DNA from: Bradyrhizobium mercantei
GTDB taxonomy: Bacteria > Pseudomonadota > Alphaproteobacteria > Rhizobiales > Xanthobacteraceae
NCBI RefSeq assembly: GCF_001982635.1
Contig: NZ_MKFI01000003.1
Location: forward strand, 310,001 to 374,000
Reading direction: 5' to 3'
Length of the DNA stretch: 64,000 nt
This document shows, one piece after another, positions 33,368 to 42,753 of this stretch; the stretch's first letter is position 1; every line of letters begins with the position of its first letter. A model generated the notes under the pieces. It saw only the letters and a program-made list of their open reading frames with translations, searched no databases and was not told the origin of the DNA. Made by a program: the position numbers and the translations under genes.

Positions 33368-35698
33368 ATGCAGTTGGTTGATCAGAAACGACGAGGCAGC
33401 CAGGACGAGCTGGAGCGGGTGCTCTACGCTGCTCTCGTGGATTCGATGCGCCAGAACTTCTGGGCGATGTTCCTCGGCAGCGTCGCCACCGCCTTTGCCG
33501 CCGTGATGACGGCACTCAAGACCGGCAATCCGCTGCTGTGGCCGTTCGCCTTCCTGATCATCGCCATCGGCACCGCGCGCGCGATCTGGATGCGCAAATA
33601 CGACGAGGGCCAGGGCGGCGGGCTGACCTACGAGGAAGCCAAGGTCTGGGCGCCGCGCTACTCGATCGGTGCGATCGTCTACGCCTTGGTGCTCGGCGCC
33701 TGGTGCTTCGTCACCATCCTCGGCAGCGATGATGCGATCGCCCATATGCTCTGCGTCGCGGTGACGGTCGGCTACACCGCCGGCGGTGCTGCCCGCAACT
33801 ACGGGCGGCCGCGGCTGCTCCAGCTCCATGTGCTGGTCGCCTGCGGGCCGATGTCGCTCGCCCTGGCGCTGCATGGCGACTTCTACTATGTCGGGCTTGC
33901 GACCCTGCTGGTCCTGTTCTTCCTCGGCCTGAAAGGCATCAACCTCAGCCTGCATGCGATCTTCGTCAAGGCGCTGACCGCGAGCTTCCGCGAGGCGGCG
34001 CTGGCGCATCAGTTCGATACCGCGCTCAACAACATGCCGCACGGCCTGTGCATGTTCCGCGCCGACGGACGCCTTGCGGTGATGAACCACCGCTTCATCG
34101 AGATGATGCAGCTGTCGGACGACTTCGTGCAGCGCGGCGCCAGCGCGACCGATATCTGCAATGCCTGCGTGCTGTCGGGCGCGATCTCGGCCGCGGCCGC
34201 GCAACAGATCCTGTACGAGATCGAGAGCTCGCAGCGCGGCGACATCGTCACCAGCGATCCCGATCCGGCGCAGAACCGGTCGCTGGACTGGACGTTCCAG
34301 CCGATGGCCGGCGGCGGCACGGTGTTGCTGGTCGAGGACATCACCGAGCGCAAGGACGCCGAGGCCCGGATCAGCCACCTCGCGCGCTACGACGAACTGA
34401 CCGCGCTGCCCAACCGCGTCAACTTCCGCGACGAGATCGGCCGGCTGCTCTCCATGCAGCACGGCGAACATCGTTCCGCATTGCTGTTCGTCGACCTCGA
34501 CCAGTTCAAGCAGGTCAACGATACGCTCGGCCATCCCTGCGGCGACCAGCTGCTCTGCGCGGTCGCCGAGCGGCTGCGCGAGATGCTGCGTCCGGAGGAT
34601 TTCGTGGCGCGGTTCGGCGGCGACGAGTTCGTCGTGTTCCAGCAGAACATCCACTCGCATGAGGACGCCGCCGCACTGGCGCGGCGCATCGTCGACCGGC
34701 TCAGCGAGCGCTACAAGATCGACAACCATCTGGTCGAGATCGGCGCCAGCGTCGGCATCGCGATGACCGCGCCGGGCGTCGGTGCCGACACGCTCTTGAA
34801 GAACGCCGACATGGCGCTGTACCGCGCCAAGGCCGACGGCCGCGGCACCTTCTGCTTCTTCCGCGACGAGATGGCGCAGACCGTCGAGGCCCGCCGTATC
34901 CTCGAGCTCGACCTGCGCAAGGCGCTCGCCAACGAGGAATTCGAGCTGTTCTACCAGCCGCTGATCAACCTGAAGTCCGGCAAGGTGAGCACCTGCGAGG
35001 CGTTGCTGCGCTGGAACCATCCGGCGCGCGGCACGGTCTCTCCGGTCGACATCATTCCGGTCGCCGAGGACATGGGCCTGATCGTCGATCTCGGCCGCTG
35101 GATCCTGCGTAAGGCCTGCATGGAATGCATGAAATGGCCCGAGGCGGTCAGCGTCGCGGTCAACTTCTCGCCGCAGCAGTTCCATCAGCGCGACGTGCTG
35201 AGCGAGGTCCGCTATGCGCTCGAGGTGTCCGGCCTGCCGGCGCACCGGCTCGAGATCGAGATCACCGAATCCTCGCTGCTGCACAATACCGAGCTGACCC
35301 ACGACGTGCTGTCGCAATTGCGCTCGCTCGGCGTGCGGATCTCGCTGGACGATTTCGGCACCGGCTACTCGTCGCTCAGCTATTTGCACAATTTCCCGCT
35401 GCAGAAGGTCAAGATCGACCGTTCCTTCCTCGAAGGCATCGACAGCGATCGTCCGCTGACCCTGCTGCGCGGCGTGGCACGGCTCTCTGCGGATCTCGGC
35501 ATGTCGGTGGTCGTCGAGGGCATCGAGACCAACGAGCAACTCGAGCTGATCAGCGCCGACGGCGCGGTGACCGAAGCACAGGGATACCTGTTCAGCCGGC
35601 CGGTTCCCGCGGTGCGCATCCGCCAGTTGCTCAATGCCTCGCACGGCCGGCGGACCGACGAGCAGCTGCACGTGGTTCCCTCGCGCTCGATCGCGTGA
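33368..35698 (+). CDS. Membrane GGDEF-EAL protein (c-di-GMP synthase/phosphodiesterase)
   Basis: A 776-residue bifunctional-type c-di-GMP protein. N-terminal membrane region with four or five helices (about residues 30-200), a PAS-like sensor (about 218-330, ending in LVEDITERKDAE), a GGDEF domain (about 340-500) with an intact active site RFGGDEF at 415-421, and an EAL domain (about 520-760) with intact EALLRW (544-549), ITESSLL and DDFGTGYSS. Both catalytic sites look functional, so net activity must be regulated. It lies 187 bases after tolB and before a FeeM-like gene, inside the Tol-Pal block. The signal sensed is unknown. Confidence 0.93.
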   Translation: MQLVDQKRRGSQDELERVLYAALVDSMRQNFWAMFLGSVATAFAAVMTALKTGNPLLWPFAFLIIAIGTARAIWMRKYDEGQGGGLTYEEAKVWAPRYSIGAIVYALVLGAWCFVTILGSDDAIAHMLCVAVTVGYTAGGAARNYGRPRLLQLHVLVACGPMSLALALHGDFYYVGLATLLVLFFLGLKGINLSLHAIFVKALTASFREAALAHQFDTALNNMPHGLCMFRADGRLAVMNHRFIEMMQLSDDFVQRGASATDICNACVLSGAISAAAAQQILYEIESSQRGDIVTSDPDPAQNRSLDWTFQPMAGGGTVLLVEDITERKDAEARISHLARYDELTALPNRVNFRDEIGRLLSMQHGEHRSALLFVDLDQFKQVNDTLGHPCGDQLLCAVAERLREMLRPEDFVARFGGDEFVVFQQNIHSHEDAAALARRIVDRLSERYKIDNHLVEIGASVGIAMTAPGVGADTLLKNADMALYRAKADGRGTFCFFRDEMAQTVEARRILELDLRKALANEEFELFYQPLINLKSGKVSTCEALLRWNHPARGTVSPVDIIPVAEDMGLIVDLGRWILRKACMECMKWPEAVSVAVNFSPQQFHQRDVLSEVRYALEVSGLPAHRLEIEITESSLLHNTELTHDVLSQLRSLGVRISLDDFGTGYSSLSYLHNFPLQKVKIDRSFLEGIDSDRPLTLLRGVARLSADLGMSVVVEGIETNEQLELISADGAVTEAQGYLFSRPVPAVRIRQLLNASHGRRTDEQLHVVPSRSIA

Positions 35699-35869
35699 GC
35701 CGCCAGAATACCTTCAATCGATAGTTGCGAGAGCCTTCGGTTGCACGATTCGAAATGCACCCTTGCGGGCGGAGGTTAACTGTATTGCCTCGATTGCTTT
35801 GACGAAAATTAAGAAGCTGTTAAGGTTTTAGGCAGCTCGCAAAAGTTGTCGTAAATTCCGGAGTAGTTC

Positions 35870-36601
35870 ATGAGGTCCCATGTGGTTGCGCCGCGCGCTT
35901 TTTCGCGGGGCCCCGAGCTGCTCGACCAGGTTGACTACCGCCTCGCCCAAACGCCGGCAGAAAAGGAAGAGATCTACAACCTGCGTTACCGTGCCTATCT
36001 GCGCGAAGGCGCGGTGAAGGAATCCGCGGAGCAGCGGGTCACCGATCAGTATGATGATCTGGAGAATTCGTGGACCTTCGGCGTTTATCTCGACGGCGAG
36101 CTGTCCAGCTCGGTTCGCATCAGCGTGCTGACGAACCAATGGCGCGAGTCGTGCTCTGCTGAGGCGTTCGGCGAGATCCTGCATCCGAAACTCGATCGCA
36201 ATGACGTCATCATCGATCCGGCGCGGTTTGTAGCGGATCCCGATCGGGCCCGGCGCTCGCCGGAACTGCCCTATGTCACCGTCCGCCTCGCTTATATGGC
36301 GTGTGAGTATTTCAGCGCCGATCTGGGGCTGGCGATCGTTCGCCCCGAGCACCAGGCGTTCTACCGTCGCGTCTTCTTCCACGAGACCATCGCCGAGCCG
36401 CGCCTGTTCCCGGGCCTGCTCAAGCCGGTCGGCCTGATGGCGGCGGACTTCCCCACCATGCGCGACAAGGTGTTCACTCGCTACCCGATGATGCGCTCGT
36501 CGGCGTTCGAGCGCCGCATGCTGTTCGAGCGCGAGCATCACATGCTTGAGCAGCCGACGATCGACCGATTCGAGCGCCCTTCGATCGTGCCGCATTCCTG
36601 A
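35870..36601 (+). CDS. FeeM-like N-acyl amino acid synthase
   Basis: A 243-residue GNAT-fold protein of the FeeM/LuxI-like group. After a short N-tail come LRYRAYLREGAV (about residues 38-49), the acidic motif DQYDDLENSWTFGVY (59-73) and SSSVRISVL (80-88, with the conserved Arg83), an order that mirrors the R/F...D-x-x-D...R catalytic layout of LuxI autoinducer synthases. FeeM enzymes join a long-chain acyl group from acyl carrier protein to an amino acid such as tyrosine. The ATG has a GGAG site seven bases upstream. No LuxR partner is adjacent. Located between the GGDEF/EAL gene and pal. Product and substrate are inference. Confidence 0.74.
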   Translation: MRSHVVAPRAFSRGPELLDQVDYRLAQTPAEKEEIYNLRYRAYLREGAVKESAEQRVTDQYDDLENSWTFGVYLDGELSSSVRISVLTNQWRESCSAEAFGEILHPKLDRNDVIIDPARFVADPDRARRSPELPYVTVRLAYMACEYFSADLGLAIVRPEHQAFYRRVFFHETIAEPRLFPGLLKPVGLMAADFPTMRDKVFTRYPMMRSSAFERRMLFEREHHMLEQPTIDRFERPSIVPHS

Positions 36602-36766
36602 TCGGGAATCAGCCGGCCGCCATCCTGTCGCTGCCGCCGGTCTCGCGTTCCGAATCCGCAACTTTCTGTCGCCGGCTGGCCACGGACGGCGGCAAAATTG
36701 CCGTCGTGCGAAATGGTTCCCGCGAACCTTGCCTTCCCTTCACCATCGCGCCACATTTGCCACCCA

Positions 36767-36774
36767 TTAACCAT
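36767..36774 (+). promoter_or_regulatory. TTAACCAT octamer, distal, upstream of pal
   Basis: First of two identical octamers ahead of pal, 139 bases before the ATG, in the same orientation as the gene. Same sequence as the site before tolQ. Confidence 0.42.
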
Positions 36775-36849
36775 CGGGGGCGCTTTTCGCCATTGCCTGG
36801 CATTTGATGGGGTCCAGCAAGGTCTCGTCAAGGTTGACGGAACGTTCGC

Positions 36850-36857
36850 TTAACCAT
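36850..36857 (+). promoter_or_regulatory. TTAACCAT octamer, proximal, upstream of pal
   Basis: Second octamer ahead of pal, 56 bases before the ATG and therefore placed to overlap or flank the promoter. It suggests control by a CtrA-type regulator; pal would then be a cell-cycle-linked promoter separate from tolQ. Confidence 0.45.
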
Positions 36858-36912
36858 CGCCCTGTAGACCGATTGGGTAGTACGAAGAGCGTGAGCGTGG
36901 AGGCTCCGGGAA

Positions 36913-37395
36913 ATGAATTATCTCCAGGGTATGAAGCTGGTTGCGGTTCTGGCGGTGGCGCTGTCGATGGGCGCCTGCGCCAACAAGAACGGCTTGGGTG
37001 CCGATGGCGCGATGGCGAGTGCCGCGACTCCGGGCAGCCAGCAGGATTTCGTGGTCAATGTCGGCGACCGCGTGTTCTTCGAGAGCGATCAGACCGATCT
37101 CAGCCCGCAGGCGACGGCGACCCTCGACAAGCAGGCGCAGTGGCTGCAGACCTACAACCGTTACTCCTTCACCATCGAAGGACATGCCGACGAGCGCGGC
37201 ACGCGCGAATACAACATCGCGCTCGGCGCTCGCCGCGCCCAGTCGGTTCGCTCCTACCTGGCCTCGCGCGGCATCGATCCGAGCCGCATGCGCACCATCT
37301 CCTACGGCAAGGAACGCCCGGTCGCGGTCTGTAACGACATCTCGTGCTGGTCGCAGAACCGCCGCGCCGTCACCGTGCTGAACGCCAGCTCCTGA
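36913..37395 (+). CDS. pal: Peptidoglycan-associated lipoprotein Pal
   Basis: Outer-membrane lipoprotein that tethers the outer membrane to peptidoglycan and binds TolB. The 160 residues start with a lipoprotein signal (lipobox LSMGAC, lipidated Cys22), then a short Ala/Gly-rich linker and an OmpA-like domain (about 45-155) with the diaminopimelate-binding region IEGHADERGTREYNIALGARRAQSV (about 93-117). A GGAGG site precedes the ATG at 36913; the ATG at residue 7 is a less likely alternative. A strong terminator follows 23 bases after the stop. Confidence 0.96.
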   Translation: MNYLQGMKLVAVLAVALSMGACANKNGLGADGAMASAATPGSQQDFVVNVGDRVFFESDQTDLSPQATATLDKQAQWLQTYNRYSFTIEGHADERGTREYNIALGARRAQSVRSYLASRGIDPSRMRTISYGKERPVAVCNDISCWSQNRRAVTVLNASS

Positions 37396-37417
37396 CGCGA
37401 CCCCGGATGGATTTTTC

Positions 37418-37449
37418 AAACCGGCGCCTTCGGGCGCCGGTTTTGTTTT
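37418..37449 (+). terminator. Rho-independent terminator of pal
   Basis: CCGGCGCC, a TTCG tetraloop and GGCGCCGG form an 8-bp core stem, extended to 11 bp by flanking AAA/TTT, followed by TTTTGTTTT. This is a textbook terminator and separates pal from cpoB. Confidence 0.92.
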
Positions 37450-37643
37450 GGCTGCGCGAAAGCCCGAGCCGCCGTCATCAAGATGAACGAAGCTGCGCCC
37501 AATTGGCCGCTTGCTTGTTCCACCGTCCGTACTAAACCGGTATCCGCGACGCTGTCCCGGATTTGAAGTGCCAGTCACAATTCCGGCGTACTCCGTCCCT
37601 CAATGTCGCTCGCTTTTCACGTCGATCTCGTCGTCAGGGCAAA

Positions 37644-38684
37644 ATGTCATCCAGGCTTCATTTTCTTTCCTCCGCCGCGGCGATCGCGGCGTTGTTCGCC
37701 GTTTCCACACCAGTGTTTGCCCAGTCCGACGATTCCGATGCCGAAATGCGGATCGAGCGGCTCGAGAACCAACTGCGGCAGCTGACCGGCCAGAACGAGG
37801 AACTGCAGTACCGCAACCGGCAGCTCGAGGAGCGCCTGCGCCAGCTTGGCGGCCAGCCGCCCGGCTCTCCTGGACAGGCTCCGGCGGGCCAACCCAATGT
37901 CGCGGCGGTGCCGCCGGCGCAGCAGCCCCAGGCCTACCCGCAAGCGCAGCCGGGCTACGCCCAGCCGCAGCAGGGCTACCCCCAGCCCCAGCAAGGCTAT
38001 GGCCGGCAGCAGGGCGGCTATGACCAGCAGCAGATCGCCACGCCCGCGCCGATCGTGCAGGAGCCGGCACCGGCCGCCGCTCCCGGCCGCCGCGGTCGCG
38101 GCGATGCCTTCGATCCGAACCAGAACCCGAATGCCCCGGGCGTGCCGCGCGCGCTCGGCGGCGGCCAGATGCCGATGCCGAGCGATGCGCAGGTCGGTGT
38201 GCCCGGCAGCCGCGGGGCGGGCGAGCCGCTCGATCTCGGCAATGCCGGCCCGCAGCGCGCCCCCGGCGCGAGCGCGGCGCTGACCACATTGCCGCCGTCG
38301 GCGACGCCGAAGGACGAGTTCGACCTCGGCATCGGCTACATGCAGCGCAAGGACTATGCGCTCGCCGAAGAGACCATGAAGAACTTTGCCCAGAAGTACC
38401 CGAGCGATCCCTTGGTGGCCGACTCGCAATACTGGCTCGGCGAAAGCTATTTCCAGCGCCAGCAATATCGCGACGCGGCCGAAACCTTCCTCGGCGTGAC
38501 CACCAAGTTCGACAAGTCCGCGAAGGCGCCCGATGCGTTGCTGCGGCTCGGCCAGTCGCTGGCGGCGCTGAAGGAAAAGGAAGCCGCCTGCGCCGCGTTC
38601 GGCGAGATCACGCGCAAGTATCCGCGCGCGTCCGGCGGGGTCAAAGCTGCGGTTGACCGCGAGCAGAAGCGCGTGAAGTGCTAA
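37644..38684 (+). CDS. cpoB: Cell division coordinator CpoB (YbgF)
   Basis: A 346-residue periplasmic TPR protein that links Tol-Pal to septal peptidoglycan synthesis. Signal peptide (FLSSAAAIAALFAVSTPVFA, cleavage near residue 26), a coiled coil for trimerisation (about 32-68, AEMRIERLENQLRQLTGQ and onward), a Pro/Gln-rich low-complexity region (about 70-150) with YPQ/YAQ-type repeats, and a C-terminal TPR domain (about 228-346, GYMQRKDYALAEETMKNF...). The ATG at 37644 is selected as it starts the signal peptide. The central low-complexity stretch is long for the family. Confidence 0.93.
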   Translation: MSSRLHFLSSAAAIAALFAVSTPVFAQSDDSDAEMRIERLENQLRQLTGQNEELQYRNRQLEERLRQLGGQPPGSPGQAPAGQPNVAAVPPAQQPQAYPQAQPGYAQPQQGYPQPQQGYGRQQGGYDQQQIATPAPIVQEPAPAAAPGRRGRGDAFDPNQNPNAPGVPRALGGGQMPMPSDAQVGVPGSRGAGEPLDLGNAGPQRAPGASAALTTLPPSATPKDEFDLGIGYMQRKDYALAEETMKNFAQKYPSDPLVADSQYWLGESYFQRQQYRDAAETFLGVTTKFDKSAKAPDALLRLGQSLAALKEKEAACAAFGEITRKYPRASGGVKAAVDREQKRVKC

Positions 38685-38735
38685 ACCGGCAAGGGGAGGC
38701 CGCTTCGGCCTTTCCCGCGACACGCTGGTTCTGCG

Positions 38736-39758
38736 ATGCCCGACGACCAATCCGCCATCCCGGCAAGGGACGCCAAGCGCCTGTTCGCGGGCCTCGCGGC
38801 TGCGCCGGCGATCGTGCTTGCGGTGTCCGGCGGTCCCGATTCAGTCGCGCTGATGTGGCTGGCCGCGCGCTGGCGCCGTGCGCTCGTGCGGGGCCCGCGG
38901 CTGGTGGCGGTCACCGTCGATCACGGCCTGCGTCCCGAAGCGGCGCGCGAGGCGCGCGACGTCAAGCGGCTGGCGCAGAGCCTCGAGCTGCCGCATCACA
39001 CCTTGCGCTGGAACGGGGCCAAACCCAGAACCGGCGTTCCGGCGGCTGCGCGCGAAGCGCGCTATCGTCTGCTCGCGCAAGCCGCGCGCAAGCACGGCGC
39101 CACGCACATCCTGACCGCGCACACGCGCGACGATCAGGCCGAGACGCTCTTGATGCGGATGCTGCGTGGCAGCGGCATCGCGGGCCTCTCGGCGATGGCG
39201 CGCGAGAGCGAGCGCTCCGGCATCATGCTGACGCGACCGTTGCTCGATGTCTCCAAGGCGCAGCTGATCGCGACGCTCAAGAAGGCGCGCATCGGCTTTG
39301 CCGACGATCCGACCAACCGCGATCCGTCCTTCACGCGGCCACGGCTGCGCGCACTGATGCCGATGCTGGCGGAGGAGGGCGGCGACGCGCGTAACCTGGC
39401 ACGCCTCGCCGCGCGGCTCGCGCGCGCCAACGCCGCGCTGGAGCTGCAGGTCGACGGCGCCGAGCACCATCTTGCGTTGAATAGCGAGGATAACCGTCAC
39501 GCCGGCTTCGATGCCGCACTGTTCGCGGCGATGCCCGAGGAGATCCGCCTCCGCCTCCTCAAGCGCGCCATCGACCGCACCGGACATGAGGGGCCGGCCG
39601 AGCTCGGCAAGGTCGAAACCCTGCTCGGCGCCCTCGATGAGGCGTTGCGGCAACGCGAACCCAAGCTGAAACAGACCCTTGCCGGAGCCGTCGTCAGCGT
39701 CGCCTCGGGCCGTATCAGGATCGGCCCGGCGCCGCCCCGCCGGGCACGTTCCCGCTGA
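38736..39758 (+). CDS. tilS: tRNA(Ile)-lysidine synthetase TilS
   Basis: Converts cytidine 34 of the CAU-anticodon tRNA-Ile to lysidine so it reads AUA; normally essential. The 340-residue protein has the PP-loop SGGPDS at residues 31-36, the nearby VTVDHGLRPEA motif, HTRDDQAETLLMRMLRGSG (about 129-147), and LDVSKAQL. It is of the shorter alphaproteobacterial type, lacking a long C-terminal extension. It begins 51 bases after cpoB and precedes ftsH by 260 bases, an order conserved across many alphaproteobacteria. Confidence 0.95.
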   Translation: MPDDQSAIPARDAKRLFAGLAAAPAIVLAVSGGPDSVALMWLAARWRRALVRGPRLVAVTVDHGLRPEAAREARDVKRLAQSLELPHHTLRWNGAKPRTGVPAAAREARYRLLAQAARKHGATHILTAHTRDDQAETLLMRMLRGSGIAGLSAMARESERSGIMLTRPLLDVSKAQLIATLKKARIGFADDPTNRDPSFTRPRLRALMPMLAEEGGDARNLARLAARLARANAALELQVDGAEHHLALNSEDNRHAGFDAALFAAMPEEIRLRLLKRAIDRTGHEGPAELGKVETLLGALDEALRQREPKLKQTLAGAVVSVASGRIRIGPAPPRRARSR

Positions 39759-40017
39759 GCCGGGTTCGATTGTTTCAATCGCTGTCATAATCCGGCAAGG
39801 TGGCTTAACCACCCCGGAAAAACACCGGATTCCACGCCATTTTTTGACCGGGAATCGGGCTAGGATGCGGTAAATAGTCGTGCGCAGTTCCCTTGGCATC
39901 GACCCCTGCGGCACCTAGATTGTATGCCATCGACGGGATGGATTCCCTGGGGATTCCCACAGAGCCTGCCCAAGGATAGAGAGAGGCCGCGATCCGCGCG
40001 ACCACCGAAGGAAGACC

Positions 40018-41940
<1,923 letters not shown>

Positions 41941-41952
41941 GCCTCAGCAGCC

Positions 41953-42366
41953 ATGGCCGGCACCTCCGGCAAACCGATTGTGCAAAAGCTCGGCCTCAAG
42001 CCGGGCTTTTGTGTTTTTGTCGACGGGTTGTCCGTCCCCTATGGCGACATCGTCGGCGACCTGCCTGCCGACGTGAAGATCGCGAAGACCGCGCGGGCGC
42101 CGCTCGATGCCGTGCACCTGTTCGCAGCCGAGGCCAGAGGGCTCGCCACCAGGCTGCGGCGTTACCGGGAGGCGATCGCGCCCGACGGCATGATCTGGGT
42201 GTCGTGGCCGAAGAAGAGCTCAGGCGTCGCGACCGACCTCACGGATACGGTGGTTCGCGAGGCTGGGCTCGCGTCCGGCCTGGTCGACATCAAGGTCTGC
42301 GCCGTCGATGCGATATGGTCGGGGCTAAAATTCGTGATCCCGGCCAAAGAGCGAAGCAGGCGCTGA
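41953..42366 (+). CDS. DUF3052 protein
   Basis: A 137-residue cytoplasmic protein of the DUF3052 family: SGKPIVQKLGLKPGFCVFVDG near the N-terminus, then a Rossmann-like core with the conserved AIAPDGMIWVSWPKKSSGVATDLTDTVVREAGL (about 74-107). Function unknown; distant resemblance to SAM-dependent methyltransferase folds lacks clear cofactor residues. It starts only 12 bases after ftsH, yet its codons 11-20 contain a terminator-shaped sequence, so its expression may depend on read-through. Start codon ATG at 41953 follows family length. Confidence 0.82.
   Translation: MAGTSGKPIVQKLGLKPGFCVFVDGLSVPYGDIVGDLPADVKIAKTARAPLDAVHLFAAEARGLATRLRRYREAIAPDGMIWVSWPKKSSGVATDLTDTVVREAGLASGLVDIKVCAVDAIWSGLKFVIPAKERSRR
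41983..42020 (+). terminator. Terminator-shaped hairpin inside DUF3052 coding start
   Basis: CAAAAGCTCGGC and GCCGGGCTTTTG (41983-41994 with 42000-42011) pair over 12 bp with one G-U, loop CTCAA, followed by TGTTTTTGT. It lies 43 bases past the ftsH stop, just where an ftsH terminator would be expected, but encodes the KLGLKPG motif of the next protein. Confidence 0.6.
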
Positions 42367-42419
42367 GATTGCCGCGGCGAATAGGCTTGGCCTCGATTGC
42401 GGCGCCGTGGCATCGCCGA

Positions 42420-42539
42420 TCCCTGCCGGGCATCAAGGTCAATACGACGGCCGGCCATGTGCCGGTCGACCAGATGCAGCTGATGCGCTTCAACGGCAAG
42501 AGCCGGGATCGCTTCGGTGAGCTTCAGACGGGGAATTGA
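42420..42539 (+). pseudogene. C-terminal scrap of a branched-chain amino-acid ABC substrate-binding protein
   Basis: The frame reads SLPGIKVNTTAGHVPVDQMQ and continues LMRFNGKSRDRFGELQTGN to a stop at 42539. The GIKVNTxxxxxxPVDQMQLMRFNGK pattern is the usual last strand of LivJ/BraC-like periplasmic binding proteins. Only about 39 residues survive, with no preceding domain, so it is a remnant of a deleted gene. Other readings (chance similarity) are possible given the short length. Confidence 0.55.
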
Positions 42540-42586
42540 GAGACCCGCCGATCGTCGCTCGCCTGATCACGGGGCCGCGCACTATC

Positions 42587-42719
42587 CCCGTCATCCTGAG
42601 GAGCCGCGAAGCGGCGTCTCGAAGGATCGGCGGCCCGGCCGGTGGCCGATTCATCCTTCGAGGCTCGCTGCGCTCGCACCTCCAGCGACAAAGGCAAAGC
42701 CTTTGCGCGGGGATGACGG
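42587..42719. repeat. Mosaic palindrome, copy 3 (L + M' halves)
   Basis: Left half CCCGTCATCCTGAGGAGC...GTCTCGAAGGAT is the L module of the repeat at 22972; right half CATCCTTCGAGGCTCGC...AAAGCCTTTGCGCGGGGATGACGG is the M module of the repeat at 21431 in reverse. It lies beside the binding-protein remnant and before the polytopic membrane gene. Confidence 0.78.
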
Positions 42720-42753
42720 AGCAGGCACCGTCGGACCTCTGGAAATAGATATC

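Larger units (their letters stand above)
36602..36912. other. pal leader region
   Basis: A 311-base gap without a gene. Its right part carries two TTAACCAT octamers (separate entries) and ends in a GGAGG ribosome site for pal. A TTGACG word at 36834 could be a -35 box, but no matching -10 element is convincing. Confidence 0.45.

Noticed and set aside
33290..35671. A 793-codon minus-strand frame
   Set aside because: It lies opposite the GGDEF/EAL gene and shows no domain of its own.
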